The notes under the pieces are model-generated. The model made no database searches, was not told the origin of the DNA, and saw only the letters and a program-made list of their open reading frames with translations. 64,000 bases of DNA from Bradyrhizobium arachidis. GTDB taxonomy: Bacteria; Pseudomonadota; Alphaproteobacteria; Rhizobiales; Xanthobacteraceae. This document shows positions 38,564 through 47,561 of this stretch, in pieces (within the stretch, counting starts at the first letter, position 1; each line of letters starts with the position of its first letter). The stretch spans positions 7,812,001 through 7,876,000 of the forward strand of contig NZ_CP077970.1 in assembly GCF_024758505.1 (NCBI RefSeq), read 5' to 3'. A program made the position numbers and the translations under genes.

Positions 38564-39381
38564 CCGATGTGATCGAAGCCCGCGCCCTGACCAAGCGCGT
38601 CGGTCACGCGACCCTCGTCGACGCGATCGACCTGCGCGTCGCGGCCGGCGAGATCGTCGCTATCGTCGGCCCCAACGGCGCCGGAAAGTCGACCCTGCTC
38701 CGGTTGCTCTCCGGCGATCTGCGTCCCACCCAGGGCGAGGTGCATCTCAAGCAGCGCAACATCCGCACCTACAGGCCGCGCGAACTCGCCCTCAATCGCG
38801 CGATGCTGTCGCAGCACATCCACGTCACCTTCCCCTTCACGGTGGAAGAGATTGTGCTGATGGGCGCGGGCGATCGCGGCGCGCAGGATGCCGCGCCGCT
38901 GGTCGATGCCGCCTTGCACGAAGTCGGCCTCGAAGGCTTTCGCGCCCGACAACTGCCGACGCTCTCCGGCGGTGAGCAGCAGCGCGCCCATTTCGCGCGC
39001 GTGCTGGTGCAGTTGGCCTGCGGCGAGGCCGCGCATGGACCGGGGCTGCTGCTGCTGGACGAGCCGACCTCCAGCCTCGATTTGCGTCACCAGATCGACC
39101 TTGTCGAAGCCGCGCGACGCCGCGCCGCCAATGGCACGGCTGTTGTCGCGATCGTTCACGACCTCAATCTGGCGATCCGGCTTGCCGACCGCCTCGTGGT
39201 GCTGCGCCATGGCAAGCTCGTCGCCGACGGCAGCCGCCACGACGTCGTGACCGACAGCATGATCCGCGACATCTTCGAGATCGACGCCGTCATCGGCAGG
39301 GCCGATGACGGCGTACCTTATCTGCTGCCGCAATCGATGCGCGCAGCCAACGCCGCGAGCTTCAGCCCGCCGGCGTCATGA
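38560..39381 (+). CDS. hmuV: Haem ABC transporter ATPase HmuV
   Basis: A 273-residue ABC ATPase. Walker A is GPNGAGKST, the signature is LSGGEQQRAHFARVL, Walker B is LLLLDEPTSSLD and the H-loop is IVHDLN. The segment LSQHIHVTFPFTVEEIVLMG is typical of HmuV/BtuD-like importers. Start at 38560 overlaps the hmuU stop (ATGA). Its last 20 bases overlap the end of the converging DUF4139 gene, which is unusual but compatible with both reading frames. Confidence 0.97.
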   Translation: MTDVIEARALTKRVGHATLVDAIDLRVAAGEIVAIVGPNGAGKSTLLRLLSGDLRPTQGEVHLKQRNIRTYRPRELALNRAMLSQHIHVTFPFTVEEIVLMGAGDRGAQDAAPLVDAALHEVGLEGFRARQLPTLSGGEQQRAHFARVLVQLACGEAAHGPGLLLLDEPTSSLDLRHQIDLVEAARRRAANGTAVVAIVHDLNLAIRLADRLVVLRHGKLVADGSRHDVVTDSMIRDIFEIDAVIGRADDGVPYLLPQSMRAANAASFSPPAS

Positions 39382-41041
39382 CGATGCCCTTGTCCTTGGG
39401 CCAGCGGATGCGCCAACCGAACTTGATCTCCTTGACCTCGGCAGGCTTCGCTTCGAATGCCCATTCCAGCACGCCGCGTTTGTCGTGCAAATTGGTCGAT
39501 GTGGGCGGCGTGGTCGAGGGCAGCATCTCGACTGCAATGTCCTCGTTCTCGCTGACCGGAAGTTGATCCTCGATCGCGATGCGGATCGGGAAATCGTGGC
39601 CATTACGAACGACGGTGCGGAACGAGCGGGCATCGGTCTTGGACGACGCGATCACGCCGGCCGTGCCTTCGTTCTGCCTGATGACGGTGCGCTCGATCTT
39701 GATCTTGTCGTCGGCGCCGAAGCCAAGCCGGATCGCGTCATTGCGCGCGGCGGTCGAGAATTTGCTGCGGCCGACAAAGGTGCCGTCGCGGAAGATCGCG
39801 ACCTTGCCCGGCAGCAGGTTGGTATCCTCGGCGAGCTTGAAGGAGGCTTCGAGATAGGCGGTCGGATCCACGACCGGGGCGGCACGGATCGCGAGGTCAG
39901 GTGTGACCGTCATGGACGAGATGAGCAGGCTCTTGGCGCCCTCATTGGCGCCGAGGCTGACGCGACCGGAGATCTGATACACGGCCTGGAAATCGCCGAT
40001 CTCAGCGTTGGCTTGCTGCTCGTCGGCCCGCTCGCGCTGCTCGGGGGCCTCGGCGGCTTTCGCCATCGCCGGGGACTGCGCCTGCCGCGTCATCGGTTGC
40101 GCCGGCATCGCCATGTCGGACGCCGTGCCCAGCGCCAGCGGCTTCGGAATCTGCGGATATTTGACGACCAGCGAATTCAGCTCCGGCGCGCTGCCGCCGC
40201 GACTGACGCGGACGGTGGAGACACCGAGGCTGACATTCGACCAGTCCTCGCCGGTCGCCTGCGTGATCTCGGCGCGGCGCACCAGTTCGAGCTGCGGCTT
40301 GCGGTCCTTGGTCCCGGTATCGAGACGGGCGTCGTAGAGCGGCAGCCAGCGCGCGTTGCGCACATTGTAGGTCACCCGCAACGTCGCCTTCGTGGCGGCA
40401 GCCGCCGCGACGTCGATCCGGACCTCCAGCTTGCTCGGCGGCTTGGCCGAACGCTCGGCTTCCAGCTGGCCGATCTGGCGATCGATGTCGCGCTGCTTGC
40501 GCGTGGCCTCGCGGATCGCGGTGTCGGCGGTCGCGATCTCCTCCGCGACGGCGGCAAAGGCCGCACGCCATTCGGAGATCGGCCGCGCCTCGCCCTTCTC
40601 GCCGATGCCGGCGGGCGATGCTTCGGCAAAGCGTTCGGCAAATTTGCGCCGCGCGTTGGCCGCGTCGATCGAACCTTGCAGATTGCCGCGCTCGTCCTTC
40701 AGGGCCTGGATGCGCTTGTCGATTTCAGGGAGATTGATGGGTGGCGCGGCGCGCGGCGGCCGTGCGTCGATCGAGCCGATGGTCAGCTTGGCCCCGCCTT
40801 CGCCCTCGACCCGCAACGACGAAGGATCGAGCGTCGGCGGAAAGTCCTTGGCGACCAGCGTGCTATCGCCGGACGGCAGGTCCAGCGCGATGACGCGGGT
40901 GATGCTTCCGCCATCGGGATAGACGGTGACGGCGTCGATGGCTGAATTGGCGTCCACATCCGCGGCCCAGGACGGCGCTGCGGCCGCCGCCGTGACCAGG
41001 ACCAGACTCGTCGTAACCAGACACTTTGCGATCGTTCGCAT
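39362..41041 (-). CDS. DUF4139 / mucoidy-inhibitor MuiA-like exported protein
   Basis: A 559-residue exported protein. Signal peptide about residues 1-26. An N-terminal DUF4140-type domain (IDAVTVYPDGGSITRVIALDLPSGD) is followed by a coiled coil at about 110-215 (LPEIDKRIQALKDERGNLQ) and a DUF4139 domain (LRVTYNVRNARWLPLYDARLDTG; GATLSTVRV-like STVRVSRGG). The fold is shared with eukaryotic and bacterial MuiA proteins of unknown biochemical role. AGGAGGG precedes the ATG at 41041; an upstream extension to 41206 is not signal-like. Its end overlaps hmuV by 20 bases. Confidence 0.88.
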   Translation of the reverse strand: MRTIAKCLVTTSLVLVTAAAAAPSWAADVDANSAIDAVTVYPDGGSITRVIALDLPSGDSTLVAKDFPPTLDPSSLRVEGEGGAKLTIGSIDARPPRAAPPINLPEIDKRIQALKDERGNLQGSIDAANARRKFAERFAEASPAGIGEKGEARPISEWRAAFAAVAEEIATADTAIREATRKQRDIDRQIGQLEAERSAKPPSKLEVRIDVAAAAATKATLRVTYNVRNARWLPLYDARLDTGTKDRKPQLELVRRAEITQATGEDWSNVSLGVSTVRVSRGGSAPELNSLVVKYPQIPKPLALGTASDMAMPAQPMTRQAQSPAMAKAAEAPEQRERADEQQANAEIGDFQAVYQISGRVSLGANEGAKSLLISSMTVTPDLAIRAAPVVDPTAYLEASFKLAEDTNLLPGKVAIFRDGTFVGRSKFSTAARNDAIRLGFGADDKIKIERTVIRQNEGTAGVIASSKTDARSFRTVVRNGHDFPIRIAIEDQLPVSENEDIAVEMLPSTTPPTSTNLHDKRGVLEWAFEAKPAEVKEIKFGWRIRWPKDKGIVMTPAG

Positions 41042-41180
41042 GAATTCCCTCCTGCCAGCCTCGCCGCGCCACCAGCCGGGCGCGCGAGAAGATGCCTCGC
41101 CATCGAGATGAGACGCAGCAAGGAAGGAACTGGTTCGATTGAGGTTTCCGTGGGGCGGCGGCGTCGCCGCCTGTCGCGTC

Positions 41181-41220
41181 ATCCGGCCGCACAGCCGGAT
41201 GACCACGGTTCAGCCGTGGT
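41181..41220 (-). terminator. Double hairpin after the FixJ-like gene
   Basis: Two stems stand back to back: ATCCGGC-CGCACA-GCCGGAT (41181-41200) and ACCACGG-TTCAG-CCGTGGT (41202-41220). The second abuts the stop codon of the regulator gene at 41221. There is no T-run, so the pair may be a Rho-type or processing signal rather than a classical terminator. Confidence 0.45.
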
Positions 41221-41832
41221 TCAGGCTTGCCCGTAGATGCGGCGGAGCAAATCGGTCACGTTCTTGGCATTGGCCTTCTTGAGGACGCTGGCGCGGTAAC
41301 CCTCAACCGTCCGCGCGCTCAGCCGCATCTGTCGGGCGATCCCCTTGTTGGTGAGGCCGGCGGCAAGATGCTGGAGCACGTCGGCCTCGCGCTCCGTCAA
41401 CGGCTCGCAGCCGGCAATCCAGCGCTGCCGGCTCGAATCCGGGTGGGCGAACTCGTCGATGGCAGCATGGATGCGATCGGCGACGTCGTGGCTTTGAAAC
41501 GGCTTCTCGATGAAATCGAACGCGCCGCTCCGGATCGCGTCGACGGCCATGGCGATGCTGCCATTCGCCGACGTCATCAGGATCGGTGCCATGCAGTTCT
41601 CCTCGCGGAGCTGCTTCAGGACATCGAGCCCCGAATGGTCGGACGCCTGCACCTCAAGCAGGACGCAGGCGGGCATGCGGAGCTTCGCTTCCGACAGCAG
41701 CGAGGCACCATCGGCAAAGCAGATGACCTCATAGGCCTTCTGCTGAAGCGCCGTCGAAAGCTGTTCGCGGGAGGAGGCGTCGGTATCAATGACGAATACC
41801 TCACCCTTGGAAATCGTGTTTCCTGGCATCAT
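41221..41832 (-). CDS. FixJ-family response regulator with Glu in place of phospho-acceptor Asp
   Basis: A 203-residue regulator: receiver domain (residues about 11-120), then a LuxR/FixJ-type helix-turn-helix (LTEREADVLQHLAAGLTNKGIARQMRLSARTVEGYRASVLKK). In the receiver, E60 (CVLLEVQAS) stands where FixJ has its phosphorylated Asp (VTDLRMP). The acidic pocket is D16-T-D18 rather than DD. T87 and K110 (FIEKPF) are kept. Glu often mimics phospho-Asp, so the protein may be constitutively active or respond by other means. It is divergent from the AraC regulator. Confidence 0.88.
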   Translation of the reverse strand: MMPGNTISKGEVFVIDTDASSREQLSTALQQKAYEVICFADGASLLSEAKLRMPACVLLEVQASDHSGLDVLKQLREENCMAPILMTSANGSIAMAVDAIRSGAFDFIEKPFQSHDVADRIHAAIDEFAHPDSSRQRWIAGCEPLTEREADVLQHLAAGLTNKGIARQMRLSARTVEGYRASVLKKANAKNVTDLLRRIYGQA

Positions 41833-41971
41833 ATCCGGCTCAATAATGTTTTGATCAAAGGATCCGAGGCGGCAATCCCGAACGCCCGGGAGGCCGTCGT
41901 AAGCCTGGCTTCGGCGCCAGCGCTTTCGGTTTTGCGTATGTATGTCTCGACCGGCTCCGGGATTTGACGGA

Positions 41972-42000
41972 TTGGGACAGAAATTTTACAGTTCGGGACA
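41972..42000. promoter_or_regulatory. Two direct repeats, TYGGGACA, before the AraC-type gene
   Basis: TTGGGACA (41972-41979) and TCGGGACA (41993-42000) are direct repeats 21 bases apart, two helical turns, just upstream of the AraC-type gene. AraC proteins bind such tandem half-sites, so autoregulation is possible. Inference only. Confidence 0.3.
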
Positions 42001-42009
42001 TCTGCTGGA

Positions 42010-43080
42010 ATGGCTGGTATGACCGATCTCATTCGCAGCGCAGCCCTGACCCATTATCCGGACATTGCCCGGTCGGTCGGACTCGACCCCAGCGAGATGA
42101 TGCGACGAGCGCGGCTTCCGCTGGCCTGCCTCGACAGGCCTGAAGTTCGGATCGCGGTAACTGGCTTCCGGCGCCTGCTCGAAACATCGGCAGCAGTGTC
42201 AGGCGCCCAAGATTTCGGCTTGCGCATGGCTGATCGGGGCGGCCTTACCAATCTCGGCCCCGTCGCCCTGGTCGTTCGCGAACAGCCGACGGTCGGCAGC
42301 GCGCTCGAGGCGCTGGCCCGCTACATCCACATCCACCATGACGGCATGCGGCTCGACGTCAGGCGCAGCGGAAGCAGGGTGACCATTGCGCTCGGCCTGC
42401 GCGGCCGTCATCCCAGCGCCTCGAACCAGTCGATCGATCTTGCGCTCGGCACCATCCACCGCGTGATCCAGGCGCTGTGCGGCGACAAATGGCGGCCGCT
42501 CGAGGTGCACTTCAGCTACGCTCCGCCGCGCGATCGCAGCCCTCATCGCGAATTCTTCGGCTGTCCGCTCATCTTCAATTCCGAGATCGACGCGGTGGTG
42601 ATTTCGGCCCAGGATCTGAGCCGCCGGATCGCGAGCGCGCATCCCCTGATGGCGAGCTATCTGCGTAAGCGCATCGAAGCCATCGAAACGCGGCCGGGCG
42701 GCTGGGACGAGAAGGTGGACGAGGTCGTGCGCGCACTGCTCGCCAGCGGCAACTGCACGGTCGAGCGCGTGGCAGAGCATTTTGCGTGCAACCGCCGCAC
42801 CATCCACCGTCACCTCGCCGAATGCGGCACCAGCTTCTCCGCCATCCTCGATGCGCAACGCGCCGCGCTCGTCACCAAGCTGATCGAGGATCCCGGCCGG
42901 TCGCTGTCGGCAATCGCGCAGCAGCTCGGCTTCTCCGCGCAAAGCGCGATGGCCCGCTGGTTCCGCAGCCGTTTTGGCTGCTCGATCACCGACTGGCGCA
43001 AGGGTGTGCGGCCGGCACGGCCGCGGACCGATGCAGCAACCAAAGCCAGCGAATTGCCCGCGGGCTTAGCACACCGATAA
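42010..43080 (+). CDS. AraC-family transcriptional regulator
   Basis: A 356-residue regulator. Residues about 15-200 match the Arabinose_bd domain of the OruR/ArgR-like AraC proteins (DPSEMMRRARLPLACLDRPEVRIAVTGFRRLLE; EAIDLALGTIHRVIQAL-like). The C-terminal AraC helix-turn-helix is VERVAEHFACNRRTIHRHLAECGTSFSAILDAQRAALVTKLIEDP then LGFSAQSAMARWFRSRFG. Start is 42010 or the ATG at 42019. It is divergent from the FixJ-like gene and convergent with the thiolase gene across a terminator. Target genes are unknown. Confidence 0.92.
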   Translation: MAGMTDLIRSAALTHYPDIARSVGLDPSEMMRRARLPLACLDRPEVRIAVTGFRRLLETSAAVSGAQDFGLRMADRGGLTNLGPVALVVREQPTVGSALEALARYIHIHHDGMRLDVRRSGSRVTIALGLRGRHPSASNQSIDLALGTIHRVIQALCGDKWRPLEVHFSYAPPRDRSPHREFFGCPLIFNSEIDAVVISAQDLSRRIASAHPLMASYLRKRIEAIETRPGGWDEKVDEVVRALLASGNCTVERVAEHFACNRRTIHRHLAECGTSFSAILDAQRAALVTKLIEDPGRSLSAIAQQLGFSAQSAMARWFRSRFGCSITDWRKGVRPARPRTDAATKASELPAGLAHR

Positions 43081-43087
43081 CGAAAAA

Positions 43088-43117
43088 AGCACGGCGCTCG
43101 TCGCGCCGTGCTGTCTT
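43088..43117. terminator. Bidirectional terminator
   Basis: Stem AGCACGGCGC / GCGCCGTGCT with loop TCGTC. A-rich sequence precedes it (AAAAAA at 43083-43088) and GTCTT follows. It lies between the ends of the converging AraC-type and thiolase genes. The A-run gives a good T-run for the minus strand. Confidence 0.8.
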
Positions 43118-43149
43118 ACATACAAGCCTCTCGCGCGGAAGCGATCGCG

Positions 43150-44322
43150 TTAGCTGTAGATCTCGAACAGGCCCGCGCCGCCCTGACCGCCGCCGATGCA
43201 CATCGTCACCACGCCCCACTTGGCTTTGCGACGACGTCCTTCCTGCAACAGATGGCCGGTCAGACGCGCGCCGGTCATGCCGAAGGGATGGCCGATCGCA
43301 ATCGAGCCCCCATTGACATTATACTTGGCGGGATCGATGCCGAGCTTGTCGCGCGAATAGAGACACTGGCTCGCAAAGGCTTCGTTGAGCTCCCAGAGAT
43401 CGATATCGTCGATCTTGAGGCCATGGCGCTTCAGGAGTTTTGGCACGGCGAAGATCGGCCCGATGCCCATCTCGTCAGGCTCGCAGCCCGCCGACGCCCA
43501 GGCGACGAAGCGGCCCATCGGATTGAGGCCGCGCTTCTCGGCGTCCTTGGCTTCCATGAGCACAACGGCCGCAGCGCCGTCGGAGAGCTGGCTGGCGTTG
43601 CCGGCGGTGACGTATTTGCCCGGGCCCTTCACCGGCTCGAGCTTGGCGAGGCCCTCCAGCGTGGTCTCGGGACGATTGCACTCGTCACGGTCCACGACAT
43701 AGTCGACGATCGACTCGGCCTTGGTCGCCTTGTCCACGACCTTCATCTTGGTCTTCATCGGGACGATCTCGTCCTTGAACTTGTTGGCCTGCTGGGCGGC
43801 CGCCATGCGGCGCTGCGATTCCAGCGAGTACTCGTCCTGATATTCGCGGCTGAGCTTGTAGCGCTCGGCGACGATGTCGGCGGTGTCGATCATCGCCATG
43901 AAGATGTCGGGCGCGGTCTTGAGCAGCTCCGGATCGATCGATTCCTTCGGCGAGCCGCCGCCCGGAATCGAGATGCTCTCTACGCCGCCCGCGACGATGC
44001 AGTCGGAGCCGTCGGAACGGATCGAGTTGGCGGCCATCGCGATGGTCTGCAGGCCCGAGGAGCAGAAGCGGTTCACGGAAACGCCGGCGGTCGATTTCGG
44101 CAGGCCCGCGAGCAGCGCCGCCTGACGGCCGATATTCGGTGCGCCATGCGCGCAATTACCGAGATAGCAATCCTCGACATAGTCCTTGGCGACGCCGGCG
44201 CGATCGACCGCGTGCTTGATGGCGTGCGCGGCCAGCGACATCGGCGGAGTGATGTTGAACCCGCCACGGCCGGACTTCGCCAGACCCGTGCGTGCATAGG
44301 AAACGATTACGGCTTCACGCAT
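43150..44322 (-). CDS. Acetyl-CoA acyltransferase (thiolase)
   Basis: A 390-residue thiolase. The acylated cysteine lies in VNRFCSSGLQTIAMAAN, the second active-site loop is IAIGHPFGMTGARLTGHLL, and the C-terminal catalytic cysteine is in CIGGGQGGAGLFE. Length and ends match the acetyl-CoA C-acetyltransferase/beta-ketothiolase group used in fatty-acid oxidation or short-chain metabolism. The ATG at 44322 (MREAVIV) is canonical; the upstream in-frame ATG at 44394 is rejected. Confidence 0.94.
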   Translation of the reverse strand: MREAVIVSYARTGLAKSGRGGFNITPPMSLAAHAIKHAVDRAGVAKDYVEDCYLGNCAHGAPNIGRQAALLAGLPKSTAGVSVNRFCSSGLQTIAMAANSIRSDGSDCIVAGGVESISIPGGGSPKESIDPELLKTAPDIFMAMIDTADIVAERYKLSREYQDEYSLESQRRMAAAQQANKFKDEIVPMKTKMKVVDKATKAESIVDYVVDRDECNRPETTLEGLAKLEPVKGPGKYVTAGNASQLSDGAAAVVLMEAKDAEKRGLNPMGRFVAWASAGCEPDEMGIGPIFAVPKLLKRHGLKIDDIDLWELNEAFASQCLYSRDKLGIDPAKYNVNGGSIAIGHPFGMTGARLTGHLLQEGRRRKAKWGVVTMCIGGGQGGAGLFEIYS

Positions 44323-44415
44323 TGCTCTCTCCCTTTTCGGACGACCTGATGTGGTCGGTCTTGTACGGCCAGTCTTGGCGCCATTGGTACACAAACTTTG
44401 CCGGCCGCGGGAAAG

Positions 44416-44447
44416 AAAAACGCCGCCCCTGGATGCAGGAGCGGCGC
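44416..44447 (-). terminator. Rho-independent terminator after serA
   Basis: On the minus strand, GCGCCGCTCCT-GCATCC-AGGGGCGGCG is followed by TTTTT. It lies about 120 bases past the serA stop, beyond a palindromic element, and closes the serC-serA unit. Confidence 0.78.
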
Positions 44448-44480
44448 TTGTTCCGCACGTCGGAATATCTGCGCGGAGTC

Positions 44481-44559
44481 GTCATTCCGGGGCGATGCGT
44501 AGCATCGAACCCGGAATCTCGAGATTCCGGGTTCGCGCATTCGCGCGCCCCGGAATGAC
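44481..44559. repeat. Palindromic element, GTCATTCCGGGGCG type
   Basis: Outer arms GTCATTCCGGGGCG and CGCCCCGGAATGAC (with slight mismatch) enclose an inner dyad CCCGGAATCTCGAGATTCCGGG. It lies just past the serA stop codon and before the terminator. Confidence 0.85.
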
Positions 44560-44567
44560 AGTGTCAG

Positions 44568-46157
44568 TTAGAACGTCAGCACCTTGGCCTGCTTGACCTG
44601 CGGCAGCGCCTGCACCTTGGCGAGAACGTCTGCCGGAACCGCGCCGTCGACCTCGACCAGCGCGATCGCATCACCGCCCTGCTCGACACGGCCGAGATGG
44701 AAGGTTGCGATGTTGATCTTGGCGTCGCCCAAAAGGCTCGCGAACTTGCCGATGAAGCCCGGCTTGTCCTCGTTGGTGACGTAGATCATCGACTTGCCGA
44801 ACTCCGCGTCGACGCGGATGCCCTTGATGTCGACCAGCCGCGGCTTGCCGTCATGGTAGACGGTGCCGGAGACCGAGCGCTCCTGCCGCTCCGTCGCGAC
44901 CGTCACCGTGATCAGGCTTTCATAGTCGCTCTGCGCGGCGCGGGTCACCTCGTCGACCACCATGCCGCGCTCCTTGGCGACGACAGGCGCCGACACCACG
45001 TTGACCTCGCCCAGCATCGGCCGCAGCAGGCCGGACAGCACGGCGGAGGTCAGCGCCTTGATCTTCATCTCCGCGACATGGCCCTCATAGGTGATCGTGA
45101 CCTTCGAGATGCCGGTCTCGGTGAGCTGGCCGGCGAAGGAGCCGAGCTTCTCGGCGAGCGCGATGAAGGGTTTCAGCTTCGGCGCCTCTTCCGCCGTGAT
45201 CGAGGGAAAGTTGATGGCGTTCGAGATCGCGCCGGACAACAGATAGTCCGACATCTGCTCGGCAACCTGCAGCGCGACGTTCTCCTGCGCTTCGGTGGTG
45301 GAGGCGCCGAGATGCGGCGTGCAGATCACGTTGGGATGGCCGAACAGCACGTTCGAATTCGCGGGCTCCTCGACGAACACGTCGAAGGCCGCGCCCGCGA
45401 TGTGCTTGGAATTCAGCGCTTCGACCACCGCCTGCTCGTCGACCAGGCCGCCGCGCGCGCAGTTGATCAGGCGTACGCCCTTCTTCATCTTGGCGATCGC
45501 TGATGCGTCGATGATGTTCCTGGTCTTCTCGGTGAGCGGGGTGTGCAGCGTGATGAAGTCGGCACGCCTCAAGAGATCGTCGAGCTCGACCTTCTCGACG
45601 CCGATGTCCTTGGCGCGTTCGGGCGACAGGAACGGATCGTAGGCGATCACTTTCATGCGCAGGCCCAGGCCGCGGTCGGCGACGATCGAGCCGATGTTGC
45701 CGCAGCCGACCACGCCCAGCACCTTGCCGGTGATCTCGACGCCCATGAAGCGGTTCTTCTCCCATTTGCCGGCCTGGGTGGAGGCGTCGGCCTGCGGGAT
45801 CTCGCGGGCGAGCGCCAGCATCAGGGTGATGGCATGCTCGGCGGTCGTGATCGAATTGCCGAACGGCGTGTTCATCACGATGATGCCCTTGGCGGTCGCG
45901 GCGGGGATCTCGACATTGTCGACGCCGATGCCGGCGCGGCCGATCACCTTCAGGTTCGTCGCCTTGTCGATGATCTTGGCGGTCGCCTTGGTCGCGGAGC
46001 GGATCGCGAGACCGTCGTAATTGCCGATGATCTCGGCAAGCTTGTCCTTGTCCTTGCCGAGGTTGGGCTGGAAGTCGACCTCAACGCCGCGATCTTTGAA
46101 GATCTGCACGGCAGCGGGAGAGAGCGCGTCGGAAATGAGAACTTTGGGTTTGGTCAT
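44568..46157 (-). CDS. serA: D-3-phosphoglycerate dehydrogenase SerA
   Basis: A 529-residue long-form enzyme that oxidises 3-phosphoglycerate, first step of serine synthesis. N-terminal MTKPKVLISDALSPAAVQIF; NAD loop GVVGCGNIG; catalytic R in CARGGLVDE, E in VEEPAN and H in CTPHLGAST. The C terminus holds an intervening domain and an ACT domain (NEDKPGFIGKFASLLGDAKINIATFHLGR) for allosteric control by serine. It follows serC after a 228-base gap filled with palindromic repeats. Confidence 0.98.
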   Translation of the reverse strand: MTKPKVLISDALSPAAVQIFKDRGVEVDFQPNLGKDKDKLAEIIGNYDGLAIRSATKATAKIIDKATNLKVIGRAGIGVDNVEIPAATAKGIIVMNTPFGNSITTAEHAITLMLALAREIPQADASTQAGKWEKNRFMGVEITGKVLGVVGCGNIGSIVADRGLGLRMKVIAYDPFLSPERAKDIGVEKVELDDLLRRADFITLHTPLTEKTRNIIDASAIAKMKKGVRLINCARGGLVDEQAVVEALNSKHIAGAAFDVFVEEPANSNVLFGHPNVICTPHLGASTTEAQENVALQVAEQMSDYLLSGAISNAINFPSITAEEAPKLKPFIALAEKLGSFAGQLTETGISKVTITYEGHVAEMKIKALTSAVLSGLLRPMLGEVNVVSAPVVAKERGMVVDEVTRAAQSDYESLITVTVATERQERSVSGTVYHDGKPRLVDIKGIRVDAEFGKSMIYVTNEDKPGFIGKFASLLGDAKINIATFHLGRVEQGGDAIALVEVDGAVPADVLAKVQALPQVKQAKVLTF

Positions 46158-46385
46158 CTGAACGTTTCCTTCACCCTCCCCTGGAGGGGGAGGGTCGGCG
46201 CTTCAGCGCCGGGGTGGGGTGAAACTGTCGATGTGAATTTCAAAAGTGCGCCGAGTGGAGAGATCACCCCACGCCGACGCACCGTCTTGTCTGAGCATGA
46301 TCTTGTCGGAAAACCGGATAACCACTTTTCCGGATCATGCTCGCCGGTGCGTCGACCCTCCCCCTCAAGGGAAGGGTCGGAAGCA
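46158..46385. repeat. Nested composite of palindromic elements in the serC-serA gap
   Basis: Outer arms CCCTCCCCTGGAGGGGGAGGG (46172-46192) and CCTCCCCCTCAAGGGAAGGG (46358-46377) with GGTGGGGTGA / TCACCCCAC inside form one element. Within it lies a second one, GAGCATGATC ... GATCATGCTC (46293-46342), flanked by CGACGCACCG and CGGTGCGTCG. This looks like insertion of one repeat family into another. The operon's second gene must be transcribed through it. Confidence 0.8.
46293..46342. repeat. Palindromic element, GAGCATGATC type (copy 1)
   Basis: GAGCATGATCTTGTCGGAAA and its arm TTTTCCGGATCATGCTC form a long dyad around ACCGGATAACCAC. A second copy stands at 49087-49156 and a decayed one at 18507-18551. 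This motif is widespread in Bradyrhizobium intergenic DNA as I know it. Confidence 0.85.
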
Positions 46386-47558
46386 TCACGCCGCCTTGGC
46401 GAGCTGCGCCTTGGTCTCGGCAAAGGCCCAGTCGATCCACTGGGTCAGAAGCTCGACGTCCTTGGCTTCCACAGTGGCGCCGCACCAGATGCGCAGGCCT
46501 GCGGGCGCGTCGCGATAGTACGCGAAGTCGTAGCCCGCGCCTTCCTTCTCGACCAGCGCGACCAGCTTCTTGCAGAAGTCGGCCTGCGCGTCCGCCGAGA
46601 GCGAGGTGATCGCGGGATCGGTGAACTTGAGGCACACCGAGGTGTTGGAGCGGATCGAAGCGTCCTTCGCCAAGAAGTCGATCCAGGGCGTCTTCGCCTT
46701 CCAGTCGGCGAGCACCTTGGTGTTGGCATCGGCGCGCGCGATTAGCGCCTTGAGTCCGCCGATCGACTTCGCCCAGTTCAGCGCATCGAGATAGTCCTCG
46801 ACGCAGAGCATCGACGGCGTGTTGATGGTTTCGCCGACGAAGATGCCTTCGTTGATCTTGCCGCCCTTGGTCATGCGGAAGATTTTTGGCAGCGGCCAGG
46901 CCGGCTTGTAGGTCTCGAGGCGCTCGACGGCACGCGGCGACAGGATCAGCATGCCGTGCGCGGCCTCGCCGCCCAGCGCCTTCTGCCAGGAGAAGGTGAC
47001 GACATCGAGCTTGGCCCAGTCGAGTGGCTGCGCAAACGCCGCCGAGGTCGCGTCGCAGATGGTGAGGCCTTCGCGAGTCGCGCTGATCCAGTCGGCGTTC
47101 GGCACGCGCACGCCTGACGTGGTGCCGTTCCAGGTGAAGACGACGTCGCTCTTCTGATCGACCTTCGACAGATCGGGAATCTCACCATAGGCCGCGTTGA
47201 GCTTGGTGACGTCCTTGAGCTTCAATTCCTTGACGATATCGCTGACCCAGCCCTCGCCGAAAGATTCCCAGGCGAGCGTAGTGACAGGGCGCGCACCGAG
47301 CAGCGACCACAGCGCCATTTCGACCGCGCCGGTATCGGAGGCCGGAACGATGCCGATGCGATAATCGGCCGGCACCTCGAGCACTTCGCGCGTCAGATCG
47401 ATCGCGAGCTTGAGCTTGGTCTTGCCGACCTTCGCGCGATGCGAGCGGCCGAGCGCGGCGTCCTTGAGATTTTGGGCATTCCAGCCAGGGCGCTTGGCGC
47501 AGGGGCCGGAGGAGAAATGCGGCACGTTCGGCCGCGAAGCGGGCTTCGCTACAGTCAT
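46386..47558 (-). CDS. serC: Phosphoserine aminotransferase SerC
   Basis: A 390-residue PLP enzyme of the alphaproteobacterial SerC type, converting 3-phosphohydroxypyruvate to phosphoserine. N-terminal [16 protein letters not shown] and the PLP lysine segment [18 protein letters not shown] are diagnostic. [14 protein letters not shown] and [19 protein letters not shown] are further family blocks. It is the first gene of serC-serA and is preceded by a conserved leader RNA and a strong promoter. Confidence 0.97.
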   Translation of the reverse strand: MTVAKPASRPNVPHFSSGPCAKRPGWNAQNLKDAALGRSHRAKVGKTKLKLAIDLTREVLEVPADYRIGIVPASDTGAVEMALWSLLGARPVTTLAWESFGEGWVSDIVKELKLKDVTKLNAAYGEIPDLSKVDQKSDVVFTWNGTTSGVRVPNADWISATREGLTICDATSAAFAQPLDWAKLDVVTFSWQKALGGEAAHGMLILSPRAVERLETYKPAWPLPKIFRMTKGGKINEGIFVGETINTPSMLCVEDYLDALNWAKSIGGLKALIARADANTKVLADWKAKTPWIDFLAKDASIRSNTSVCLKFTDPAITSLSADAQADFCKKLVALVEKEGAGYDFAYYRDAPAGLRIWCGATVEAKDVELLTQWIDWAFAETKAQLAKAA

Positions 47559-47561
47559 AAT

